Shown: positions 1 through 6,829, counted from the stretch's first letter. The stretch is 8,212 nt of DNA from Pseudomonadota bacterium (GCA_023388675.1 JAEWFU010000528.1:1-8212); one strand, 5' to 3'. Program-made: numbers and translations. The notes: a model not told the origin generated them from the letters alone.

Positions 1-1
1 C

Positions 2-397
2 CGCTCCGGCGCGCCGATCGTGATGATGCCGCTCGACGTGACCCACAAGGCGCTGACCACCAAGGTCCGCATCGATCGCTTCCGCGCGATGGGCACCCGG
101 GTGGGCACGGCCACCGCGCAGCTTCTCGACTTCTTCGAGCGTTTCGATGAGGAGAAATACGGCACCGACGGCGGTCCGCTGCACGACCCCTGCGTCATCG
201 CCTGGCTGCTGAAGCCGGAACTCTTCTCCGGCCGGCAATGCAACGTGCAGATCGAAACCGTTTCGGAACTGACGATGGGCGCCACGGTGGTCGACTGGTG
301 GAACATCACCGACGGACCGCGCAACGCGCACGTCATGCGCGACATCGACGCCGAAGGCTTCTTCGCCCTGCTGACGGAACGGCTAGCGCGGCTTTAG
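2..397 (+). CDS. Nucleoside hydrolase, C-terminal part (5' end outside window)
   Basis: This is the C-terminal 131 residues of an inosine/uridine-preferring nucleoside hydrolase, an enzyme that splits the N-glycosidic bond of purine or pyrimidine ribonucleosides into base and ribose in salvage. The reading frame is already open at the left edge and ends with TAG at 395-397. The segment has the family's PLDVTHKA stretch near the start and GGPLHDPC at about 172-193. The His-Asp pair of HDP (codons 182-187) is the late active-site motif that contacts the nucleoside and the catalytic Ca2+. It is followed by the usual helix (IAWLLKPELF). The family is about 310-320 residues, so roughly 60% of the gene lies upstream. 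Substrate preference cannot be read from this fragment. It converges on actR, with a repeat between them. Confidence 0.9.
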   Translation, partial: RSGAPIVMMPLDVTHKALTTKVRIDRFRAMGTRVGTATAQLLDFFERFDEEKYGTDGGPLHDPCVIAWLLKPELFSGRQCNVQIETVSELTMGATVVDWWNITDGPRNAHVMRDIDAEGFFALLTERLARL

Positions 398-671
398 CGG
401 GCGCTTTGGTCTCTACCTCTCCACCGTCATCCCGGCCAAGGGAGCGAAGCGACCGCAGAGCCGGGACCCATTGGTCCGAACATCTTGAGGCGCGGCCCGG
501 TTCAAGTGATGGCGCATGTTGGCGCTGCCGAGCGAGCCCGCCACCCGGCCACGCTGCTCAATAGGTCCCGGGTCTGTCCTCGCTACGCTCGGTTGCCCGG
601 GATGACGGCGGTGCCGCGGCCAATTGGCCGATCAACCCTCGCAGCCGCCAGCATGAAGTCGTTGCGGCGAT
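398..671. other. Convergent intergenic gap between nucleoside hydrolase and actR
   Basis: Both flanking genes end here. The gap is dominated by the inverted-repeat element at 424-608. I see no RNA gene, no conserved small protein and no simple GC-hairpin-plus-T-run terminator. The repeat itself, with its long inverted arms, may act as the transcriptional boundary for both converging genes; that is inference. Confidence 0.6.
424..608. repeat. Palindromic intergenic repeat, about 185 bp, with 51-bp inverted arms
   Basis: The left arm (424-474) begins CCGTCATCCCGG, and the right arm (558-608) ends with its exact complement, CCGGGATGACGG. Read as reverse complement, the right arm aligns without gaps to the left arm over about 51 bases at about 80% identity, including shared GAGCG.AGCGA and CGGGACC.ATTG blocks. 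About 83 bp lies between the arms. The CCGTCATCCCGG...CGGGACC.ATT pattern is typical of short intergenic repeats abundant in Rhizobiales genomes (REP/RIME/MITE-like). No transposase is present and no flanking target duplication is obvious. Open frames across it are probably not real genes. Confidence 0.8.
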
Positions 672-1238
672 TTACCTCGGCGCGCGTTTGGCGAGGATGC
701 GCTGGAGCGTGCGGCGGTGCATGTTGAGCCGCCGCGCGGTTTCCGAAACGTTGCGATCGCACATCTCGTAGACGCGCTGGATGTGCTCCCAGCGCACCCG
801 GTCGGCCGACATCGGGTTTTCCGGCGGTGCGGCCTTTTCGCCTGCCGTGCGCGTGAGCGCGGCGAAGACGTCGTCCGCGTCGGCTGGCTTGGAGAGGTAG
901 TCGATCGCGCCCAGCTTCACAGCGGTCACGGCGGTCGCGATATTGCCGTAGCCGGTGAGGATGATGGTGCGCGCGTCGTCGCGCTTCTCGCGGATCGCGA
1001 CGACCACGTCGAGCCCGTTGCCGTCGCCAAGACGCATATCGACCACCGCATAGGCCGGCGCGGACGCCTTGACCTTGCCGACCGCTTCCTCGACGCTTTC
1101 GGCCGTATCGACGACGAAGCCGCGCCCTTCCATGGCACGCGCGAGGCGGGTCAGGAACGGCTTGTCGTCCTCGACGATCAGCAGCGAACGGTCCGCACCG
1201 AGAATTTCGGCTGCATCGATTGCGGTTTCGTCGTTCAT
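672..1238 (-). CDS. actR: ActR/RegA-family global redox response regulator
   Basis: This is a 188-residue response regulator of the RegA/PrrA/ActR family, the DNA-binding partner of the kinase encoded just upstream. The receiver domain covers about residues 17-130. It has the acidic pocket E23-D24-D25, phosphoacceptor D67 (in AVVDMRL), T95 in the IILTG switch and K117 in LSKPAD. A linker leads to a Fis-type helix-turn-helix at about 151-184, whose recognition-helix segment RRLNMHRRTLQRIL is the family's near-invariant signature. In alphaproteobacteria these regulators control respiratory oxidases, carbon and nitrogen fixation, denitrification and, in rhizobia, acid tolerance. The start ATG has an AGGA ribosome-binding site about 9 bases upstream. 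It lies 67 bp after actS on the same strand and is probably co-transcribed with it. Length and motifs are all normal; orthology is highly likely. Confidence 0.95.
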   Translation of the reverse strand: MNDETAIDAAEILGADRSLLIVEDDKPFLTRLARAMEGRGFVVDTAESVEEAVGKVKASAPAYAVVDMRLGDGNGLDVVVAIREKRDDARTIILTGYGNIATAVTAVKLGAIDYLSKPADADDVFAALTRTAGEKAAPPENPMSADRVRWEHIQRVYEMCDRNVSETARRLNMHRRTLQRILAKRAPR

Positions 1239-1305
1239 CGGGCGTTTTCCTGCTGTTTCTTTCTCTTAATAGGCAATATCGCCCGGTTTTCAAACTTCCG
1301 AAGCG

Positions 1306-2622
1306 TCAATAAGCGAGTTCCGCCCTGCCTGCCGTCGACAGGAAGGCCTGCCGCGGCCACGAAACGCGCACGATCGCGCCCTTGCCGGGCTGGGCCGCAT
1401 TGCCGAAAGTGACGGAAGCGCCGGACCGCTCCAGCAGCGTCTTGGCAATGAACAGGCCGAGGCCCAGCCCACGCCCGCCATCGACCGGAGGCCGCTTTGT
1501 CATATAGGGCTCTCCGATACGGTCGATGATTTCCGGAGGAAAGCCGGGACCGTCATCGACGAGCGTCAGTTCCACGCGCACCTCGTCCCACTTCCAGCGC
1601 AGCACCACGGTTTCACGGGCGAAGTCGACGGCGTTCTCGACCAGGTTGCCGAGGCCGTAGATCACACCGGGATTGCGGCGGCCGACGGGTTCCGGTCCCT
1701 GCCGCTCGCCCGGCTCCAGCGTGATGGCGATGCCGAAATCGCGATGCGGGGCGATCACCTCCTCGATCAGCGAGGTGAACGGCAGCCGCGCCATATGCGC
1801 TTCGTCCTCGGACGAAAGGCTGGTCAGCCGCTTGAGGATTTCGCGGCAGCGTTCCGACTGGGAGCGCAGCAGCACCACATCTTCCTTGAAGCGCGAATCC
1901 GAACCCAGAGCGCGCTCCATCTCCTTGGCAACGAGCGCGATCGTCGCCAGCGGCGTGCCGAGTTCATGCGCGGCCGCGGCCGCCAGTCCGTCGAGGGCGG
2001 AAAGGTGCTGCTCGCGTTGCAGGATCAGCTCCGTTGCCGAGAGCGCGTTGGCGAGAAGCCGCGCCTCCTCGGCGACGCGATAGGCATAGATCGCGGTAAA
2101 CGCGATCGACGACACCACCGCCATCCACATGCCCGCGACATAGATGAAGGGCATCGACAGCGTGGTGCCGGGATACCACGGCAGCGGCAGGTGGAAGAAT
2201 GCAAGCAGCGTCGCCATCGCCACGACTGCGAGGCCCAGCAGCATTGTCCAGCGCGCCGGCAGCGAGGTCGCCGAGATCACCACCGGCACCGTCATCAGCA
2301 GGGAGAACGGGTTGGTGAGTCCGCCGGTCATGTAGAGCAGGCCCGCCAGTTGCAGCGCGTCGAACAGCAGGATGCCGAGCGCAAAGCGGGGCGGCAGGCG
2401 GTGCGTTGCCGGATAGCGGAATGCGAGGAACAGATTGAGCCAGGCCGACAGCGCGATCAGCGCGAAGCAGAGACTGACCGGCAGCGGAAACTCCAGCCAG
2501 TAGGCGACGATCAACACCGCGGCGCTCTGGCCGATGATCGCCAGCCACCGCAGGCGGATCAGCGTGTTGAGCCGCAGGTGGTGGATTTCGAGCGGGTCGG
2601 GTCTGCCCAGTTTCGCAAGCAT
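1306..2622 (-). CDS. actS: ActS/RegB-family redox sensor histidine kinase
   Basis: This is a 438-residue membrane sensor kinase of the RegB/PrrB/ActS family. About six hydrophobic segments fill residues 22-182. Residues 100-106 read GGLTNPF, the GGxxNPF ubiquinone-binding signature of this family. A short linker leads to the dimerisation/phosphoacceptor domain with H219 in AAHELGTPLAT. C259 (in SERCREIL) corresponds to the redox-active cysteine described in RegB. The ATP-binding domain shows the N box around N326-N330 (GLGNLVENAV), the G1 box VDDGPGF at 355-361 and the G2 box GGRGLGLGLF at 382-391. In the known system, oxidised quinone and cysteine oxidation inhibit autophosphorylation, so the active kinase signals reducing conditions through ActR. 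The ATG is preceded by AAGGAG at optimal spacing. hrpB ends 40 bp upstream and actR begins 67 bp downstream. Confidence 0.95.
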   Translation of the reverse strand: MLAKLGRPDPLEIHHLRLNTLIRLRWLAIIGQSAAVLIVAYWLEFPLPVSLCFALIALSAWLNLFLAFRYPATHRLPPRFALGILLFDALQLAGLLYMTGGLTNPFSLLMTVPVVISATSLPARWTMLLGLAVVAMATLLAFFHLPLPWYPGTTLSMPFIYVAGMWMAVVSSIAFTAIYAYRVAEEARLLANALSATELILQREQHLSALDGLAAAAAHELGTPLATIALVAKEMERALGSDSRFKEDVVLLRSQSERCREILKRLTSLSSEDEAHMARLPFTSLIEEVIAPHRDFGIAITLEPGERQGPEPVGRRNPGVIYGLGNLVENAVDFARETVVLRWKWDEVRVELTLVDDGPGFPPEIIDRIGEPYMTKRPPVDGGRGLGLGLFIAKTLLERSGASVTFGNAAQPGKGAIVRVSWPRQAFLSTAGRAELAY

Positions 2623-2627
2623 GGTGG

Positions 2628-2633
2628 CTCCTT
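2628..2633 (-). promoter_or_regulatory. Ribosome-binding site of actS
   Basis: On the minus strand the sequence reads AAGGAG, then CCACC, then the ATG of actS. This near-perfect Shine-Dalgarno sequence with 5-base spacing fixes the kinase start and suggests efficient independent initiation even if actS is transcribed with hrpB. Confidence 0.75.
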
Positions 2634-2662
2634 ATGCGCTGCCTCGCAGCCCGCGCCAAGCC

Positions 2663-5260
2663 CTATCTGGCGCGCGGCTTCGCGCGGTTCGTCGCAACCG
2701 TCTGCAGCGGATCCTCGGGCCAGACATGCTTCGGATAGCGCCCACGCATGTCGGCGCGCACATCGGCCCACGAGCCGCGCCAGAAGCCCGGCAGGTCGCG
2801 GGTGGTCTGGATCGGCCGATGCGCCGGCGAAAGCAGTTCCAACGTCAGCGGAATTCTGCCGCCCGCAATCGACGGATGACGGTCGAGCCCGAACAGTTCC
2901 TGCACCCGGATCGCGAGAACCGGCTGGTCCTCCTCGTAGCGGATCGGCACAGAACTGCCGGAGGGTGCCGAGAAATGCGTCGGCGCGAGCTCGTTGATCC
3001 TGCGCTGCAATTCATGCGGCACCAGCGACATCAACCCGTTGGAAATCGCCTGCGCGTCGATGCGCGCCAGCGAGGCTTCGCCGGAGAGGAACGGCAAAAG
3101 CCAGTCGTCCAGCGCCTCCGTCAGCGCCTCGTCGGACATGTCGGGCCAGGGCTCGCCGAGACCGCTGCGTAGCCACGCCAGGCGACGGCGCAGTATTGCC
3201 GGCCCCTTGCCCCAGTCGAGCAAGGCAAGGCCGTGCTCTCGCAGGGCCGCAATCAGCCCGTGATCGGCTTCCGCGCCGGTGGGTGACGGCAACTGCCGTT
3301 CGGAGAGCCTGATCGCACCCAGCCGCACCGTCTCACGTGCCCGCAGGGCACGACGCTCGACATCGAAACTCGTTTCGGTGGCGGTTTGCAGCCGTGCCGC
3401 CAGATGCTGGCGGATCTCTTCTTCGGTGATCGATGCTGCAGACGCGATCCGGGCATTCTGCGCCCTGCCCTGCAGGTCGGCGACGACAAGAAAACCCTCC
3501 CTTGCCAGCGGCTCGGCCAGATCGAGCATCGCCCCCCTGCCGTTGGCGAGTAGGAAACGACCATAGGCGCCCCGCGCCTTCGCAACCCGGTCGGGATAGG
3601 CAAGCAGCAGAAGCGCGCCGGTGGAGGAGACATCTGGATTACCCCCACCCCTTACCCCTCCCCCCAAGGGGGAGGGGGTCGTCAGCGTCGAGACCCCATC
3701 GACCGGCATTGTATTCGGCGCCTGCGCGTCAGAATCCCCCTCCCCCTTGTGGGGAGGGGTAAGGGGTGGGGGTGACGGCGCGTGCGACGTTGCCTGAGCA
3801 GCCGAGCGGCTGAGCCTTTCCGCCATTTTCCTCGCCGCCTGCGCGCGCGGGCCCTTGTCGCGGCGAAAGCCGGCGAGCCGCCGGTCGAGATCGATCGCGG
3901 TGCCGCCCAGTCCGCGCTCGGTGAGAAGCACGGCAAGCGCGGCGGCCGTTCCGGCGTCGCCTGCCTCCGCAACCATGTGGGCAAGGCGTACCGGCAGGGC
4001 CAGCCGCCGCATGGCTTCGCCCGCATCGGTGAGCCGGCCGTTGCCGTCGAGGGCGCCGAGTTCGGCCAGCAGCGCGCGCGCCTCGGCCAGGGCAGGTGCC
4101 GGCGGCTTGTCGAGGAAGGACAGCGTCGTCGGGTCGGTCACGCCGAAGGCGGCGCAGTCGAGGAGCAGGCCGGAGAGGTCCGCTTCGAGGATTTCCGGCG
4201 GCGTGAAGGCAGGCAGCGCAGCGGTCTGCTCGGCCCGCCAGAGCCGCAAGGCGACGCCCGGCTGCGTGCGGCCCGCACGGCCGGCCCGCTGGTCTGCCGA
4301 GGCGCGGCTGACGCGCACCGTCTCTAGCCGGGTCAGTCCCGTCGCCGGCTCGTATTTCGGCAGGCGCGACAGGCCGGAATCGATGACGACGCGCACCCCG
4401 TCGATGGTGATCGAGGTTTCGGCGATCGAGGTCGCGAGCACCAGCTTGCGCCTTCCCTCCCGCGCAGGCCGGATCGCGGCGTCCTGCGCCTTGCCGTCCA
4501 GCCCGCCATAGAGCGGCGCGACGTCGACATCGGATGGCAACCGACCCGCGAGGCGCTCCGCGGTGCGCTCGATTTCCCCCTGCCCCGGCAGGAAGGCGAG
4601 TACGCTGCCCGTCTCCTCAGCCAGCATGTCGCGACAGGCCAAGAGCATCGCGTCCTCGACCCGCGTGTCGGCCGCTCGGTCGCGGTAGCGTATGTCGACC
4701 GGGTAGGACCGTCCTTCGCTGGTCACGACAGGCGCATCGCCGAGAAGAGCACTGACGCGCGCGCCGTCGATGGTGGCGGACATCACCAGCAGGCGCAGAT
4801 CGGGCCGCAGCGCCGACTGGACGTCCAATGCCAGCGCCAGACCGAAATCGCCGTCCAGGGAACGCTCGTGGAATTCGTCGAAGATGACGGCGGCGATGCC
4901 GTCCATTCCGGCATCGTCGAGGATCATCCGAGCCAGCACGCCCTCGGTCACGACAAGGATGCGGGTATGCGCCGACACGCGGCTTTCCATGCGCATGGCA
5001 TAGCCGACCGTTCCGCCCGGCTCCTCGCCGAGCAGAGCCGCCATACGACGCGCGGCAGCGCGTGCCGCAAGCCGGCGCGGCTCAAGCAGCAGGATGCGTC
5101 CGTCACCCCGCCATTTGGCGTCCAGCATGGCCAGCGGCGCGAGCGTGGTCTTGCCCGCGCCCGGCGGCGCGACGAGAACGGCGCTGTTGCCCTTGTCCAG
5201 CGCCTCCAGCAGGCGCGGCAGAGCGGCTGTTACGGGAAGATCGGGAAGCTGGCGCGTCAT
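2663..5260 (-). CDS. hrpB: ATP-dependent helicase HrpB (DEAH-type) carrying an in-frame repeat insertion
   Basis: This is an 865-residue DExH-box RNA helicase of the HrpB family. Counting from the ATG at 5260, Walker A (GAGKTT) is at about 34-39, motif II DEFH at 128-131, motif III SAT at 161-163, motif V (TSIAETSITIDG) near 277-288 and motif VI QRAGRAGR at 324-331. The winged-helix/HA2-like region follows. The C-terminus matches the HrpB-specific domain (HFSAPSGS.VPIRYE, QELFGL, PLTLELLSPAHRPIQTTRDLPGFW). The cellular role of HrpB is poorly defined; an NTP-dependent RNA unwinding function is assumed from the family. Residues about 496-540 are translated from a palindromic repeat and are not expected in the family. 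A GTG five codons upstream (5275) is an alternative start. I prefer the ATG because MTRQLPDLPV resembles usual HrpB N-termini, although neither has a strong Shine-Dalgarno sequence. It sits between opgC and actS on the same strand. Confidence 0.93.
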   Translation of the reverse strand: MTRQLPDLPVTAALPRLLEALDKGNSAVLVAPPGAGKTTLAPLAMLDAKWRGDGRILLLEPRRLAARAAARRMAALLGEEPGGTVGYAMRMESRVSAHTRILVVTEGVLARMILDDAGMDGIAAVIFDEFHERSLDGDFGLALALDVQSALRPDLRLLVMSATIDGARVSALLGDAPVVTSEGRSYPVDIRYRDRAADTRVEDAMLLACRDMLAEETGSVLAFLPGQGEIERTAERLAGRLPSDVDVAPLYGGLDGKAQDAAIRPAREGRRKLVLATSIAETSITIDGVRVVIDSGLSRLPKYEPATGLTRLETVRVSRASADQRAGRAGRTQPGVALRLWRAEQTAALPAFTPPEILEADLSGLLLDCAAFGVTDPTTLSFLDKPPAPALAEARALLAELGALDGNGRLTDAGEAMRRLALPVRLAHMVAEAGDAGTAAALAVLLTERGLGGTAIDLDRRLAGFRRDKGPRAQAARKMAERLSRSAAQATSHAPSPPPLTPPHKGEGDSDAQAPNTMPVDGVSTLTTPSPLGGGVRGGGNPDVSSTGALLLLAYPDRVAKARGAYGRFLLANGRGAMLDLAEPLAREGFLVVADLQGRAQNARIASAASITEEEIRQHLAARLQTATETSFDVERRALRARETVRLGAIRLSERQLPSPTGAEADHGLIAALREHGLALLDWGKGPAILRRRLAWLRSGLGEPWPDMSDEALTEALDDWLLPFLSGEASLARIDAQAISNGLMSLVPHELQRRINELAPTHFSAPSGSSVPIRYEEDQPVLAIRVQELFGLDRHPSIAGGRIPLTLELLSPAHRPIQTTRDLPGFWRGSWADVRADMRGRYPKHVWPEDPLQTVATNRAKPRAR
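3641..3773. repeat. Nearly perfect inverted repeat inserted in frame inside hrpB
   Basis: The left arm 3641-3678 and right arm 3736-3773 are 38 bp each and are inverted complements with a single mismatch (C versus A near the arm centre), separated by 57 bp. Each arm starts ACCCCCACCCCTTACCCCTC and also contains its own smaller palindrome (CCCCTCCCCC...GGGGGAGGGG), so the element can fold as one long hairpin or two short ones. G/C-run repeats with CACCCCTTACCCCTC arms recur in rhizobial genomes, usually between genes. Here the frame stays open across the element on the minus strand, giving Pro-, Gly- and Ser-rich protein (about HrpB residues 496-540). Confidence 0.88.
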
Positions 5261-5304
5261 CCCCGCGATATGCACGATCGCGGGCGCGGCGGCCAGCCTT
5301 CCGG

Positions 5305-6510
5305 TCAGGCCATTTCAGGCTTTACCCGATGCGGCAGTGGGTGGTGGGCGGGTCGCAGCGGCGGGCCCACGAAGACCTCCGGGCCAGCCGGAACGGGCTT
5401 GCTGCCGCGCACGAGCCCACGATACCACTCGATATAATACGCAAGCGCAAAATGCGCGCCGACGCCTGCGGCCACGATCGCGATATCGGTCGCAACCGAC
5501 GGCTCGTGCACCAGCCGCCAGGCCTGCGCCACCATCGACAGGATCGTGCCGGTCACGAAGACGGGCAGCGCATGACGCCCCATCACGGCAAGCGGATTGT
5601 TGGCCGGCCGGCGCGCAAGACCCGAAATCTGCGGCAGCACCGCGATCAGATAGGCGGCGGCCAGAACGTGCAGCAGGCGCGGCGCCGAAAGGTAGGTCTT
5701 GTCGAAGCCGGTGAGCACCGACGGCAGGCCCATCGAGGTGTCGATGCCCCACAGCGGAATCTGCACCCAGGCAAGCGACAGCACGAGATAGGCGGCTGCC
5801 GCGCCGATCATCCACGGATGGGCCGGCAGTTTGCCGCCGCGCTTCACATGCATGGTTGCCGCAAGACCGATCACGAACAGGAACTGCCACGACAGCGGGT
5901 TGAGGAACCAGACGCCTTCGTTGGGAAAGTTCGGCGGGCCCAGGCGGAACAGCCCCGCGGCGAGCCATAGCGCACCGGAGGCTGCGACCATGTGCAGCAA
6001 ACCTGCCCGGCTGCCGATCAGGAGAAACGCCGGGAGCAGCAGAAGCACGCCGCCATACATCGACAAGATGTTGTTGTAGCCGAGCTGGTGCCCGAAGGTG
6101 ACGATACCAACCAGGGCGGCCGCGGTGTCTTCCATGACCGGGCCGATATTGATCTTCTCCAGCAGTTCGGGCGCGCCGTAGTGCAGCGCAAAGAATGAGA
6201 ATATCGCGAGCGTCGCCATCGTCGTGCCAAGCTGCGCGATATAGAGAACGCCGACGCGCCGCCACATCTTCAGCGTGGTGGCGAGCCGCGCGCCCGGCCG
6301 GAACTTCAGCCCGTATGCGAGCCCGGCCGAAACGCCCGAAATCAGCACAAATGCTTCAGCCGCATCGGAAAATCCGAAGTTCTTCGAGGTCAGCGCCTCG
6401 AATGGATTGCCCGGCACATGATTGACGAAGATCGTTATCAGGGCGAGCGCCCGGATCACGTCGATCCTGGTGTCCCTGCTGCTGCGTACCTGTGAAAGAG
6501 GATTGGTCAT
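5305..6510 (-). CDS. opgC: OpgC-family membrane acyltransferase (osmoregulated periplasmic glucan modification)
   Basis: This 401-residue integral membrane protein of the OpgC family has about ten hydrophobic segments spread over residues 17-362 and a Pro-rich cytoplasmic tail. OpgC proteins transfer succinyl groups to osmoregulated periplasmic glucans; in rhizobia, related proteins decorate cyclic beta-glucans. Family hallmarks are the N-terminal TRIDVIRALALITIFVNHV segment (D17, H31), the SDAAEAFVLISG segment (E52, 48-59) and the FLNPLSWQFLF block near 202-212. The ATG at 6510 places the protein start just before the conserved RDTRIDVIRA segment. A GTG at 6552 with an upstream AAGGG would add 14 Arg/His-rich residues and cannot be excluded. 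Substrate and donor are inferred from family only. hrpB begins about 44 bp downstream on the same strand, so the two may be co-transcribed. Confidence 0.85.
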   Translation of the reverse strand: MTNPLSQVRSSRDTRIDVIRALALITIFVNHVPGNPFEALTSKNFGFSDAAEAFVLISGVSAGLAYGLKFRPGARLATTLKMWRRVGVLYIAQLGTTMATLAIFSFFALHYGAPELLEKINIGPVMEDTAAALVGIVTFGHQLGYNNILSMYGGVLLLLPAFLLIGSRAGLLHMVAASGALWLAAGLFRLGPPNFPNEGVWFLNPLSWQFLFVIGLAATMHVKRGGKLPAHPWMIGAAAAYLVLSLAWVQIPLWGIDTSMGLPSVLTGFDKTYLSAPRLLHVLAAAYLIAVLPQISGLARRPANNPLAVMGRHALPVFVTGTILSMVAQAWRLVHEPSVATDIAIVAAGVGAHFALAYYIEWYRGLVRGSKPVPAGPEVFVGPPLRPAHHPLPHRVKPEMA

Positions 6511-6617
6511 ACGTCCATGCCGCGAAATGTGATCCGGTCCCCGACCGATCACATGAGCCCTTCAACGAGAGCTGAAAGGCGTACAACCGGGCGAAGCTGT
6601 GGCGATAACGGAAAAGA

Positions 6618-6630
6618 CCACCATTGGTGG
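6618..6630. promoter_or_regulatory. Palindrome CCACCA-T-TGGTGG, possible operator
   Basis: This perfect 6+1+6 palindrome lies about 108 bp upstream of the opgC ATG and about 210 bp upstream of the 93-aa gene. The half-site matches no regulator I can name with confidence. It could be an operator for opgC or a chance palindrome. Confidence 0.35.
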
Positions 6631-6696
6631 CATCTTCTTCAATCACTTTCGGTGGCCGAGTGTTACGCGGACACAGCCTGCATCCCGGACCTTACC

Positions 6697-6711
6697 TTAG
6701 AATTCTTCCAA
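6697..6711. promoter_or_regulatory. Irr-box / iron-control-element-like inverted repeat
   Basis: TTAGAA-TTC-TTCCAA is an inverted repeat with one mismatch (TTCCAA instead of TTCTAA). It resembles the rhizobial iron control element bound by Irr, whose core is TTAGAA-N3-TTCTAA. Irr is the heme/iron-responsive Fur-family regulator of Rhizobiales, and bacterioferritin genes are among its expected targets. The site lies about 130 bp upstream of the 93-aa gene that leads the bfd-bfr cluster. Neither the outer T nor the outer A of the longer consensus is present, so affinity could be reduced. Confidence 0.5.
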
Positions 6712-6731
6712 CCTATTGATCTATGAGTGTT

Positions 6732-6754
6732 TTTGTCAGGTTTGAATTGACAAA
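6732..6754. promoter_or_regulatory. Perfect inverted repeat TTTGTCA-N9-TGACAAA over the putative -35
   Basis: Seven-base arms (6732-6738 and 6748-6754) are exact complements with a 9-bp spacer, so the half-site centres lie about 16 bp apart, somewhat more than one and a half helix turns. The right arm overlaps the TTGACA hexamer at 6747-6752, a position expected for a repressor. It contains TGTCA/TGACA half-sites but matches no named box that I can assign with confidence. Confidence 0.45.
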
Positions 6755-6776
6755 CCGGCCGCCAACGGTGTTTATG
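6747..6776 (+). promoter_or_regulatory. Candidate sigma-70 promoter for the iron operon
   Basis: A consensus -35 hexamer TTGACA (6747-6752) is followed after 18 bp by TTTATG (6771-6776), a weak -10. With 17-bp spacing the hexamer is GTTTAT. Transcription would start near 6783, about 57 bp before the ATG at 6840. The poor -10 lowers confidence. Confidence 0.4.
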
Positions 6777-6777
6777 A

Positions 6778-6798
6778 GGGCGTGCCGGAGGCACACCC
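6778..6798 (+). promoter_or_regulatory. Leader hairpin upstream of the 93-aa gene
   Basis: GGGcGTGCC-GGA-GGCACaCCC forms an 8-pair stem with one internal mismatch and a 3-base loop. It is followed by TTTGATG, too few T residues for a normal terminator. It lies at or just after the expected 5' end of the transcript, where it could stabilise mRNA or affect elongation. Function is not established. Confidence 0.4.
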
Positions 6799-6829
6799 TT
6801 TGATGTCTGGGCCTTGAACCCTTTCGATT

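Noticed and set aside
398..671. Possible small proteins in the convergent gap
   Set aside because: The open frames lie over the palindromic repeat and show no conserved pattern or ribosome-binding site.
583..1293. Long minus-strand open frame of 236 codons overlapping actR
   Set aside because: Arg-rich out-of-frame shadow of actR. The actR frame carries all response-regulator motifs.
1744..2997. Plus-strand open frame of 417 codons opposite actS and hrpB
   Set aside because: Composition is Arg/Gln/His-rich with no domain pattern, as expected for antisense of high-GC coding DNA.
3641..3773. CRISPR or tandem-repeat interpretation of the C/G-run sequences in hrpB
   Set aside because: There are only two copies, in inverted orientation, with no regular spacer series. 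It is a palindromic element.
5062..5970. Plus-strand open frame of 302 codons opposite hrpB and opgC
   Set aside because: It spans the junction of two clearly real minus-strand genes and has a low-complexity basic composition.
6717..6730. FNR-type anaerobox starting at TTGAT
   Set aside because: TTGAT is present but the required ATCAA half-site at 4-base spacing is absent.
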